Made by a program: the position numbers and the translations under genes. Below, in pieces: positions 1 through 5,167 of a stretch of 5,168 bases of DNA (position 1 is the first letter of the stretch; every line of letters starts with the position of its first letter). The DNA comes from Endomicrobium sp. (GTDB lineage Bacteria; Elusimicrobiota; Endomicrobiia; Endomicrobiales; Endomicrobiaceae), in assembly GCA_031273645.1 (NCBI GenBank), contig JAISRM010000294.1, positions 1 to 5,168 of the forward strand, read 5' to 3'. Below the pieces are notes generated by a model, which saw nothing but the letters and a program-made list of their open reading frames with translations, was not told the DNA's origin and made no database searches.

Positions 1-57
1 ATTAATATTAAAAATGGATTCCCATTTTCATGGGAATGACAGACACAAACAAAACAG
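1..57 (+). repeat. Left copy of 57-bp perfect inverted repeat (palindromic head)
   Basis: Bases 1-57 are the exact reverse complement of 5111-5167, with no mismatch. Inside lies a hairpin with 8-bp arms: ATTCCCAT at 18-25, loop TTTC at 26-29, ATGGGAAT at 30-37. It is flanked by an AT-rich end (AATATTAAAAATG at 4-16) and by the tail TGACAGACA. From memory, the layout TGACA next to an ATTCCC/GGGAAT palindrome is common among dispersed intergenic repeats in many bacteria. I infer a dispersed, possibly MITE- or REP-like element in reverse orientation to the right copy. Identity ends at base 58, where the two flanks diverge. The window edge may coincide with a contig break at this repeat. Confidence 0.9.
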
Positions 58-81
58 ACTTTGAAAAAACGATTGATAAAA

Positions 82-144
82 CAGACACGGTCTGTGTTCC
101 ATAAAGCAGACGAAGTCTGTATTCCATAAAACAGGCGAAGCCTG
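82..144. repeat. Three 25-bp-spaced mini-hairpin units
   Basis: Three short palindromes start at 82, 107 and 132, exactly 25 bp apart. They are CAGAC/ACG/GTCTG (82-94), CAGAC/GAA/GTCTG (107-119) and CAGGC/GAA/GCCTG (132-144), each written as arm/loop/arm. Units 82-106 and 107-131 agree at 20 of 25 positions. Three of the five differences fall in the loop, and the tail TCCATAAA is shared. The third unit keeps only the hairpin, with a compensatory A-T to G-C change in the stem. Similar hairpins occur at 5066-5080 and 5100-5114 beside the right inverted repeat. No coding frame or spacer-repeat pattern is present. Function is unknown. It looks like the variable body of the repeat whose head is 1-57. 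Confidence 0.8.
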
Positions 145-272
145 CGAAGGTTCATTTGCGCTAATAGCCTTTACATCCGCCGGTTTGCTGTGAACTTATA
201 CAGCTTAAAGCCGTTTATGAGCTTATAAATTTCTCAAATTGCGCAAAAAACGCGTACGGGTACGGAGATATA
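145..272 (+). other. mreC upstream leader, no clear promoter
   Basis: No gene is visible here. One frame stays open for about 30 codons (130-228) but has no start codon and no recognisable protein. Promoter-like pieces exist, namely TTTACA at 170-175, TATACA at 197-202 and TATAAA at 224-229, but none pair at a 16-18 bp spacing. Other details are a direct repeat of AGCTTA (202-207 and 220-225), the palindrome TTGCGCAA (239-246) and a tandem GTACGG duplication (254-265) whose second copy, with the next bases, forms the mreC Shine-Dalgarno GGAG at 264-267. Either the operon promoter is non-canonical or transcription enters from upstream. Confidence 0.5.
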
Positions 273-1109
273 ATGCGCGACGGCATACAGTCAAAATATA
301 CCAATATAGTTTTTATCTTCCTTCTTATCATAGGTTTTTCTTTCATAATAATAAGGTTAACTCCTCCGGTAAGACTTATCAAAAACTTCGTTTATTATGC
401 GGCTTATCCTAACGTCAATGCGGCAAATCAGATATTTCAGGCGGCCGGCGATTTTGCCGACAATATTAAATCTATAGTTTATATCCGTCAGGAAAATCTT
501 TTCTATAAACAAAAAAATCAGGAACTATCCGACAAACTCCGCAATTATAACGAAATGCTTGCCTCATATGAAAGGCTTGTTAAACTTCTTGACGCGCAAA
601 AAATCCGTAATACCAAATCTGTTTTTGCAAAAATTACCGTCAGAGAACCTCACGAATGGTATCAGTGGTTTATAATAAATAAAGGTTCCGACAGCGGTCT
701 TTATAACGGTCTTCCCGTTGCTTTTCTTAAAGAAGACGGCAATTTATGCGCGGTAGGCGCAATTGTTGAAACTTATTCAAATTCGTCGAAAGTTGCGCTG
801 ATAACCAATATTTTATCCGCAGTTCCCGTGCGCATAAAAGGAAAGAATATCAGCTGCCTTGCGGAAGGATTCAATTCAAATCTTATTAAAATAACGTATA
901 TCCCTTTAAACGCAGACATTAAGCCCGGCGACGAGTTTGAAGCAAGCCCTTTAAGTTCGGTTTTTCCCGAGGGGATGCCGGTCGGCAAAATTATAAGCGT
1001 TTCAGGGGAACAGGAAATGCATTTTAAGACGGCTGTAGGCGAAGTTTTTTTTGAAGCCGACGCTTTGTATGAGGCCGTTATTTTGATCGCGCAAGAGGAT
1101 GTAAAATGA
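273..1109 (+). CDS. mreC: Rod shape-determining protein MreC
   Basis: MreC is a bitopic inner-membrane protein of the elongasome. It binds PBP2 in the periplasm and helps switch on the RodA-PBP2 synthase. The 278-residue product has the family layout. A short cytoplasmic N-terminus is followed by one membrane helix at about residues 11-28. A helical, coiled-coil-like stretch rich in K, E, Q, L and N spans about 66-110. A C-terminal beta-domain spans about 115-270. Family landmarks are INKGSDSGLYNGLPV (135-149), IPLNADIKPGD (210-220) and FPEGMPVGKI (231-240). The usual TSG(L/I)GG stretch before FP is replaced by ASPLSS. Length is within the normal range. The ATG at 273 is supported by GGAG five bases upstream. 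The stop overlaps the mreD start by 4 bp, so the two are probably translationally coupled. Identification is firm from motifs plus context. Confidence 0.95.
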   Translation: MRDGIQSKYTNIVFIFLLIIGFSFIIIRLTPPVRLIKNFVYYAAYPNVNAANQIFQAAGDFADNIKSIVYIRQENLFYKQKNQELSDKLRNYNEMLASYERLVKLLDAQKIRNTKSVFAKITVREPHEWYQWFIINKGSDSGLYNGLPVAFLKEDGNLCAVGAIVETYSNSSKVALITNILSAVPVRIKGKNISCLAEGFNSNLIKITYIPLNADIKPGDEFEASPLSSVFPEGMPVGKIISVSGEQEMHFKTAVGEVFFEADALYEAVILIAQEDVK

Positions 1110-1606
1110 AAAGAGTTTTATATTTTCTGTTTTTTTACATGTTTTTTTGCCTTTTGCAGTTTTTTTTCGGCAAATATCTTAATATCGACGGCATTTTCCC
1201 AAATTTTATATTGATTGCGATAGTATATCTGGGTTTGTCAGAAGGAAAAATGAGCGCTCAGCTTATGGGTTTTCTTCTCGGTCTTACGTGGGACGCTTTT
1301 TCAACCGACGTTTTTGGCGTAAGAGTTATAATGTTTACGGTCATAGGTTATTTTACCGGAGCTTTAAATAAAAATTTTGACAAAGACCAGATATTTGCGC
1401 AGGTAATTCTTGTTTTTGCCGCCTGCATAGTTTACTGGCTGGGATTTAGCGCAATTTACTTTGTCATTCCGGAAGGGGCAGGAAGCTACAGTCCTTTTGT
1501 CGTGTCTTTGTACGGTTCTTTAAAGATAGGGTTTACGGTGTTAATAGCTCCGGCGGTATTTTTCTTTATGAACGCCGTTTCAAGAATAGGAAAAAAACAC
1601 TTTTAA
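1106..1606 (+). CDS. mreD: Rod shape-determining protein MreD
   Basis: MreD is a small polytopic inner-membrane protein that accompanies MreC in the elongation complex. Its biochemical role is poorly defined. The 166-residue product is strongly hydrophobic with about five or six predicted membrane helices (near residues 4-20, 31-46, 51-66, 72-88, 97-119 and 134-158). The segment IFPNFILIAIVYLGL (30-44), followed by GFLLGLTWDAFSTDVFG (55-71), matches the family pattern of a P-(D/N) pair and then GF..Gl..D....G. The length is typical. Its ATG overlaps the mreC stop (ATGA), and AAGAGGA at 1093-1099 gives a good ribosome-binding site six bases upstream. The first 65 bases carry three poly-T runs (T7, T7, T8) coding for the Phe-rich first helix. 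Low sequence conservation makes position next to mreC important evidence. Confidence 0.92.
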   Translation: MKRVLYFLFFYMFFCLLQFFFGKYLNIDGIFPNFILIAIVYLGLSEGKMSAQLMGFLLGLTWDAFSTDVFGVRVIMFTVIGYFTGALNKNFDKDQIFAQVILVFAACIVYWLGFSAIYFVIPEGAGSYSPFVVSLYGSLKIGFTVLIAPAVFFFMNAVSRIGKKHF

Positions 1607-1704
1607 GCCGCTGCATATAGCGTTAAAAAACAAAAAACTCCGGCAAGATAAATAAGCCGCTTTTTAGCGGTCAGCGGCTAAACGCCGCGGGCGGAAATAT
1701 AAAA
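1607..1704 (+). promoter_or_regulatory. Structured leader before mrdA with competing stems
   Basis: This is the only real gap inside the operon (98 bp). TAAGCCGCT occurs twice, at 1604-1612 (starting with the mreD stop) and at 1653-1661. The second copy can pair in two exclusive ways: CCGCT 1657-1661 with AGCGG 1666-1670 (4-nt loop), or AGCCGCT 1655-1661 with AGCGGCT 1673-1679 (11-nt loop). A third stem is CGCC 1683-1686 with GGCG 1690-1693. It would cover GCGGA (1691-1695), the likely Shine-Dalgarno nine bases before the mrdA ATG. There is no U-run after any stem, so this is not a standard terminator. A translational control or mRNA-stability role is inference. It could also be a degraded repeat. 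Confidence 0.4.
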
Positions 1705-3498
1705 ATGGTTTGGCAAAGAGAAGATAAAATCGCATATGAGATATTCCTTGTAAAACACAAGATAGTTCTTGTGTTTTTTGCATTTTTGTTTGCTGCGCTT
1801 TCTGCAAAACTTTTTTATATGCAGATAATAAAAGGCAAAAATTACAGAAATATATCCGAGCAGCAAAGAATGCATAATACCCGCGAGCGCGCGCCCAGAG
1901 GCATCATTTATTTTGACGACGCAAGCGTAATGGCGGGAAACGAGTTTACTTATGTGGCTTTGTTCAATCCTTTTGAACAGCAAAAAATGCCCTCCGATGA
2001 AGTTATAGACGAATTAAATAAAATTTTAGGAAGAGACATAAGAAGCGCTATGGATACGGGCTGGAGAAACGGCAAAGCCGTAAAGCTTGCCGAAAACTTA
2101 AGCCTTGAGGAAATGTTTAAAATACGCGAAAAACGCATTGCTTTAAACGGCATAGCGGTTGTGCAGGAACCGCGGAGAATTTATGCAAAATCGGAAATAA
2201 ACAGCCATGTCAGCGGATACACGGGCGAAATAAGGGCAGACGAAATTGAAGAGCTGTCGGCTGAAGGTTATAAGCCGGGCGATTTTATAGGCCGCGGCGG
2301 CATAGAACAGACTTACGATAAATATCTTCAAGGCGCAGACGGCGGCTGGCAGATAGAAGTAAACGCCAAAGGCTATCAGACAAAAGCTTTTCAATACGTT
2401 CCCGCAAGGATCGGCGCAAGCGTTTACACCACGATAAACGCAAAACTTCAGGAAGCCGCTTACGACGCTTTGCAAAAAAGTTCTACCGGAAGAGGCGCCG
2501 CCGTTGTTCTTGACGCTAAAACGGGGGCGGTAAAAGCTTTGGTTTCTTCTCCGGGTTTTGACGCAAACAAAGTAAACACTAAAGATTTTGCGAAATATCT
2601 TAAAGATAAAAAGTTGCCGCTTTTTAACAGAGCTTTGCAGGCTTTATATCCGCCGGGATCAATTTTTAAAATAGTAACTTTTGCAGCCGCTATGGAAATA
2701 CTTGATATTGATCTTAAAGAAACCGACTATTGCACCGGTCATTTTGAGCTTGGCGACAGATGGTACGCCTGTTCTGTAAAAACCGGGCACGGCTCGGTAA
2801 ACGCCATTACGGCAATGGCTTATTCCTGTAATGTTGTTTTCTATCAGTTCGGCTTAAAGCTCGGCGTTAAAAATATAGAAAAGTACGCAAAAGAATTTTA
2901 TATGGGACAAAAAACCGGAATAGATTTGCCCAATGAAAAAAGAGGTTTTGTTCCAAACCCCGAATGGAAAAAAATGAAAACGAAAATGTCGTGGCTTCAG
3001 GGCGATACCGTAATTCTTGCAATAGGGCAGGGCGCTCTTTGGGTTACGCCCATACAAATGGCCGACATGATTTGCGCCGTGGCAAATAAAGGCGACTATT
3101 ACCGCCCTTACGTCGTTGACAGGGTCGTAACTTTTAACGGGGAAGAAGTTTTTAAACATACCAGCCAAATGCACGACCCGATAGATCTTTCAGACAAAAG
3201 CTGGGACATGCTCCATAAAGCTTTGCTTGAAACGGTTGAAGTTGGAACCGCAAGAAGAAGCAAACTGCCGGGTATTAAAATTGCCGGCAAAACCGGAACC
3301 GCGCAAAATCCGCAGGGCGAAGATCACGCGTGGTTTGTTTCTTATGCTCCGGCGGATGATCCCGAAATAGCTCTTGCCGTAATAGTTGAAAACGGCGGCG
3401 GCGGCGGGTTAAACGCCGTGCCGATAGCCAAAAGAATATACGAAACTTATTTTGAAATAATGCCGGCGGAAGAAACGCAAAAAGAGGTAAAACAATAA
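1705..3498 (+). CDS. mrdA: Penicillin-binding protein 2, elongation transpeptidase
   Basis: PBP2 is the class B transpeptidase that cross-links peptidoglycan made by RodA during cell elongation. It is a beta-lactam target. The 597-residue product has a short cytoplasmic tail and one signal-anchor helix (about 18-38). A pedestal/dimerisation domain follows, with PRG (64-66), HVSGYTGEI (168-176) and IGRGGIEQTYD (195-205). The catalytic domain has SIFK (S319 nucleophile, K322), SCN (374-376) and KTGT (529-532), so all three active-site motifs are intact. The GHG motif is at 361-363 and GDT..AIGQG at 433-443. D341, C356, H362 and C375 may form a metal site. The family DRNG after PRGxIY reads FDDA here. 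A run of four GGC codons then GGG gives a penta-glycine loop (564-568). The start follows a structured leader with a modest GCGGA ribosome site. rodA begins directly after the stop. mrdA is preferred over ftsI because of the rodA/mreCD neighbours and the PBP2-type GHG region. Confidence 0.95.
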   Translation: MVWQREDKIAYEIFLVKHKIVLVFFAFLFAALSAKLFYMQIIKGKNYRNISEQQRMHNTRERAPRGIIYFDDASVMAGNEFTYVALFNPFEQQKMPSDEVIDELNKILGRDIRSAMDTGWRNGKAVKLAENLSLEEMFKIREKRIALNGIAVVQEPRRIYAKSEINSHVSGYTGEIRADEIEELSAEGYKPGDFIGRGGIEQTYDKYLQGADGGWQIEVNAKGYQTKAFQYVPARIGASVYTTINAKLQEAAYDALQKSSTGRGAAVVLDAKTGAVKALVSSPGFDANKVNTKDFAKYLKDKKLPLFNRALQALYPPGSIFKIVTFAAAMEILDIDLKETDYCTGHFELGDRWYACSVKTGHGSVNAITAMAYSCNVVFYQFGLKLGVKNIEKYAKEFYMGQKTGIDLPNEKRGFVPNPEWKKMKTKMSWLQGDTVILAIGQGALWVTPIQMADMICAVANKGDYYRPYVVDRVVTFNGEEVFKHTSQMHDPIDLSDKSWDMLHKALLETVEVGTARRSKLPGIKIAGKTGTAQNPQGEDHAWFVSYAPADDPEIALAVIVENGGGGGLNAVPIAKRIYETYFEIMPAEETQKEVKQ

Positions 3499-4845
3499 AT
3501 GTCCGAAAAAAAACTTTTTTTAAAAAGGATTGTCCTAAATATAGATTGGTTTTTAATAATCTGCGCGGCCGCGCTTATAACAATCGGAATGCTTGCAATA
3601 TATTCTGGCACTTTAAATTTCGGAATTTCTTCAAAATATATTGCCGTTCAATCGATGGCGATATCTATAGGCGTTTGCGCCATGGCGGCGTTTATTCTTT
3701 TTAATTACCAGTATTACAGACAGTTTGACAACGTTATATACGTTTTGTCTCTTTTGCTTTTAACGTCTGTGCTCGTGTTTGGCGTAACGGTAAAAGGGAC
3801 GAGAGGATGGTTTAATTTCGGTTTTGCGTCTTTTCAGCCGGTTGAAATTGCAAAGCTTATGTATATAGTTGTGATAGCCGCTTTTCTTGACAAAAAATCA
3901 AAGGACGCAAAAAAAGCTTCTTTTCTTTTTATTGTTTTTTCTTTGCTTATGGGACATCTTGCGCTGATAATGATGCAGCCGGATTTTTCTTCAACGCTTT
4001 CGTATTTTCCCGTTACTCTCGTTTTGCTTTTTGCCGTAGGCGTAGAACCGTTTTACCTGTTATGCATTGTGATTTTTGGAGCTTTTGCCGTCGGGATACC
4101 GCTATTTTCAACTTTTATAAAGCTTCAGGCCGATTTGCTGCAAAGCGGCGCTTTTACGGCCAATTTTCTCCTTACTTTTAACGATAACTTTACCGGCGTT
4201 TATCTCATAATAGCTCTTATAAGCCTTATACTTTTTATATGGTGGTTTATGTGGAAATTGAGGGTGCGCATTCCCGTTATCTATCCGGTAATTTTGTGTT
4301 CCGCCATTCTTTTAGGGTGCGCGGCGTCGGTTCCGGTTGAAAAATCTCTAAAAGAATATCAGCGTAAAAGACTGATAGTTTTTTTAAATCCCAAGGTTGA
4401 CCCTAAGGGTTCCGGATACAATATAATACAGTCAAAAATCGCCATAGGCTCAGGCAGGCTTGCCGGAAAAGGCTTTACAAAAGGCACGCAGACGCAGCTT
4501 GGATTTCTTCCCGAACAGCATACCGATTTCATATTTTCCGTCATAGGCGAAGAAGGCGGCTGGGTTATATCGCAGCTTGTCATTTTATTTTATTTTATTT
4601 TTATATGGAGAGCTTTGATTATCGCAAAAGACGCGCGCGACAGATACGGTTCTTTAATAGCTTTAGGTTTAGCGTCGATGTTTACTTTTTACGCTTTTAT
4701 AAATATAGGTATGGTCATGGGAATAATGCCCGTAACAGGCATGCCTCTTTTGCTTCTTTCTTACGGCGGCTCTTCAATGGTCTCCTCTCTTTGCGCAATA
4801 GGAATACTTCTTTCCATCCAAATAAGAAGGCATACATATTATTAA
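3499..4845 (+). CDS. rodA: Peptidoglycan glycosyltransferase RodA (SEDS family)
   Basis: RodA is a polytopic SEDS enzyme that polymerises lipid II into glycan strands with PBP2 as its partner. Family signatures are KGTRGWFNFG (99-108), FQPVEIAKL (112-120, usually QPSE), QPDFSSTL (160-167), YQRKRLIVFLNP (287-298), DPKGSGYNIIQSKIAIGSG (301-319) with D301 as the likely catalytic Asp, LPEQHTDFIFSVIGEEGG (337-354) and PVTGMPLLLLSYGGSS (411-426). These make the call secure and the enzyme probably active. At 448 residues it is longer than the 360-420 of typical RodA. The excess lies between about residues 207 and 280, where two extra predicted helices (232-252 and 259-277) flank a basic loop, KLRVR. 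The ATG follows the mrdA TAA with no gap, and AGAGG at 3483-3487 serves as ribosome site, so coupled translation is likely. An A8-C-T7 stretch (3506-3521) sits at codons 3-8. FtsW is less likely given the operon. Confidence 0.96.
   Translation: MSEKKLFLKRIVLNIDWFLIICAAALITIGMLAIYSGTLNFGISSKYIAVQSMAISIGVCAMAAFILFNYQYYRQFDNVIYVLSLLLLTSVLVFGVTVKGTRGWFNFGFASFQPVEIAKLMYIVVIAAFLDKKSKDAKKASFLFIVFSLLMGHLALIMMQPDFSSTLSYFPVTLVLLFAVGVEPFYLLCIVIFGAFAVGIPLFSTFIKLQADLLQSGAFTANFLLTFNDNFTGVYLIIALISLILFIWWFMWKLRVRIPVIYPVILCSAILLGCAASVPVEKSLKEYQRKRLIVFLNPKVDPKGSGYNIIQSKIAIGSGRLAGKGFTKGTQTQLGFLPEQHTDFIFSVIGEEGGWVISQLVILFYFIFIWRALIIAKDARDRYGSLIALGLASMFTFYAFINIGMVMGIMPVTGMPLLLLSYGGSSMVSSLCAIGILLSIQIRRHTYY
4582..4601 (+). 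repeat. Pentanucleotide (ATTTT)x4 inside rodA
   Basis: Four perfect ATTTT units lie within rodA, where they encode part of a membrane helix (residues 362-368, about ILFYFIF). Because the unit is not a multiple of three, gain or loss of one unit would shift the reading frame and truncate RodA before its last helices. Four units is short. The tract may simply reflect AT-rich codon choice for Phe, Leu and Ile. Confidence 0.6.
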
Positions 4846-5032
4846 CAATTAAAATTTGAAACGCTTATTTTTTACCGCAAAGCGCGCGCTTATATTTGTC
4901 AACCCGCAAAAAAACAGACTTTTAACATTAATATAGTTTCTAACATAAAAACGCAATATAAAAAGAATTTTTTAGCAAACATGGATCCCCGCCCGATAAA
5001 AACACTCGAGCGCAGGCTGCTAAGGAAGAACA
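4846..5032. other. Non-coding region after rodA
   Basis: No open frame of credible length or with a ribosome site is present on either strand. The perfect 12-bp palindrome AAGCGCGCGCTT spans 4880-4891 and is followed by TATATTTG. As RNA it could only form a 4-bp stem with no real U-run, so it is a poor terminator. AAAACAGACTTT at 4911-4922 repeats bases 51-62 next to the left inverted repeat. This 12-bp match is suggestive but may be chance in AT-rich DNA. A degenerate hairpin module at 4987-5016 is listed separately. The tract from 4913 to about 4980 is simple AT-rich sequence. Confidence 0.6.
4987..5016. repeat. Degenerate GC-rich hairpin module
   Basis: CGCCCGA at 4990-4996 can pair with TCGAGCG at 5006-5012 at six of seven positions, leaving a 9-nt AT-rich loop (4997-5005). 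It is preceded by TGGATCCC and stands out as GC-rich within AT-rich surroundings. The TGGAT(C)CCC lead-in resembles the TGGATTCCC of the inverted repeat at 15-23. I read it as a decayed copy of a related dispersed palindromic repeat. This is an inference from one copy, with no second copy in the window. Confidence 0.35.
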
Positions 5033-5164
5033 AATATTAAAAATGCGGCAATGACAAACTGAAAGACAGACAGTGTCTGTTTTGTCATCTCACATAAACA
5101 CAGCCGAAGGCTGTTTTGTTTGTGTCTGTCATTCCCATGAAAATGGGAATCCATTTTTAATATT
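5033..5164. mobile_element. Candidate 132-bp MITE-like palindromic element
   Basis: The 13-mer AATATTAAAAATG at 5033-5045 is exactly inverted at 5152-5164. Just inside, GGCAATGACA (5047-5056) is inverted at 9 of 10 positions by TGTCATTCCC (5127-5136). The interior holds two mini-hairpins, ACAGAC/AGT/GTCTGT (5066-5080) and ACAGCC/GAA/GGCTGT (5100-5114). An extra stem, ATGACAAA 5051-5058 with TTTGTCAT 5081-5088, encloses the first. There is no coding capacity and no obvious target-site duplication. Terminal inverted repeats plus a non-coding, structured interior fit a miniature element, but mobility is inferred. The right half is the copy of the 57-bp repeat, so the two descriptions overlap. 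Confidence 0.45.
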
Positions 5165-5167
5165 AAT
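5111..5167 (-). repeat. Right copy of 57-bp perfect inverted repeat
   Basis: This is the exact reverse complement of 1-57. In this orientation the hairpin reads ATTCCCAT (5131-5138), GAAA (5139-5142), ATGGGAAT (5143-5150). The loop would be a GNRA-type tetraloop in + strand RNA. The inner side continues into the mini-hairpin at 5100-5114, the same order (head, then mini-hairpins) seen on the left. Only one base (5168) lies beyond it, so whether the repeat continues outside the window cannot be seen. Confidence 0.9.
5131..5158 (+). terminator. Possible terminator formed by the right repeat hairpin
   Basis: An 8-bp stem with a GAAA loop (5131-5150) is followed, after CCA, by TTTTT (5154-5158). 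This is a weak but plausible intrinsic terminator for + strand transcripts 285 bases after the rodA stop. The stem has only three G-C pairs and the U-run is short and offset by three bases. No better candidate occurs between rodA and here. Confidence 0.3.

Noticed and set aside
82..144. Possible short CRISPR array
   Set aside because: The 25-bp units are contiguous with no spacers, each is itself a hairpin, and only three units are present.
130..228. Remnant of an upstream gene
   Set aside because: The frame is open for about 30 codons but has no start codon, no family resemblance, and begins inside the hairpin repeats.
269..274. TATAAT promoter -10 box
   Set aside because: It overlaps the mreC start codon, has no -35 partner about 17 bp upstream, and the ribosome site GGAG lies before it.
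1608..1629. Intrinsic terminator after mreD
   Set aside because: The stem CGCT/AGCG is only 4 bp, and what follows is an A-run, not a U-run, on the + strand.
2143..2475. Minus-strand open frame of 110 codons within mrdA, and similar minus-strand frames at 1678-1983 and 2854-3174
   Set aside because: All are antisense to a gene with intact motifs and have no recognisable domain.
3394..3408. GGC trinucleotide repeat in mrdA
   Set aside because: It is in frame, encodes a short glycine loop in a region where PBP2 is normally glycine-rich, and gives no frameshift potential.
4605..4859. 84-codon + strand open frame overlapping the end of rodA
   Set aside because: It lies almost wholly inside the confident rodA gene in another frame, and its Arg/Phe-rich composition is typical of a shadow frame.
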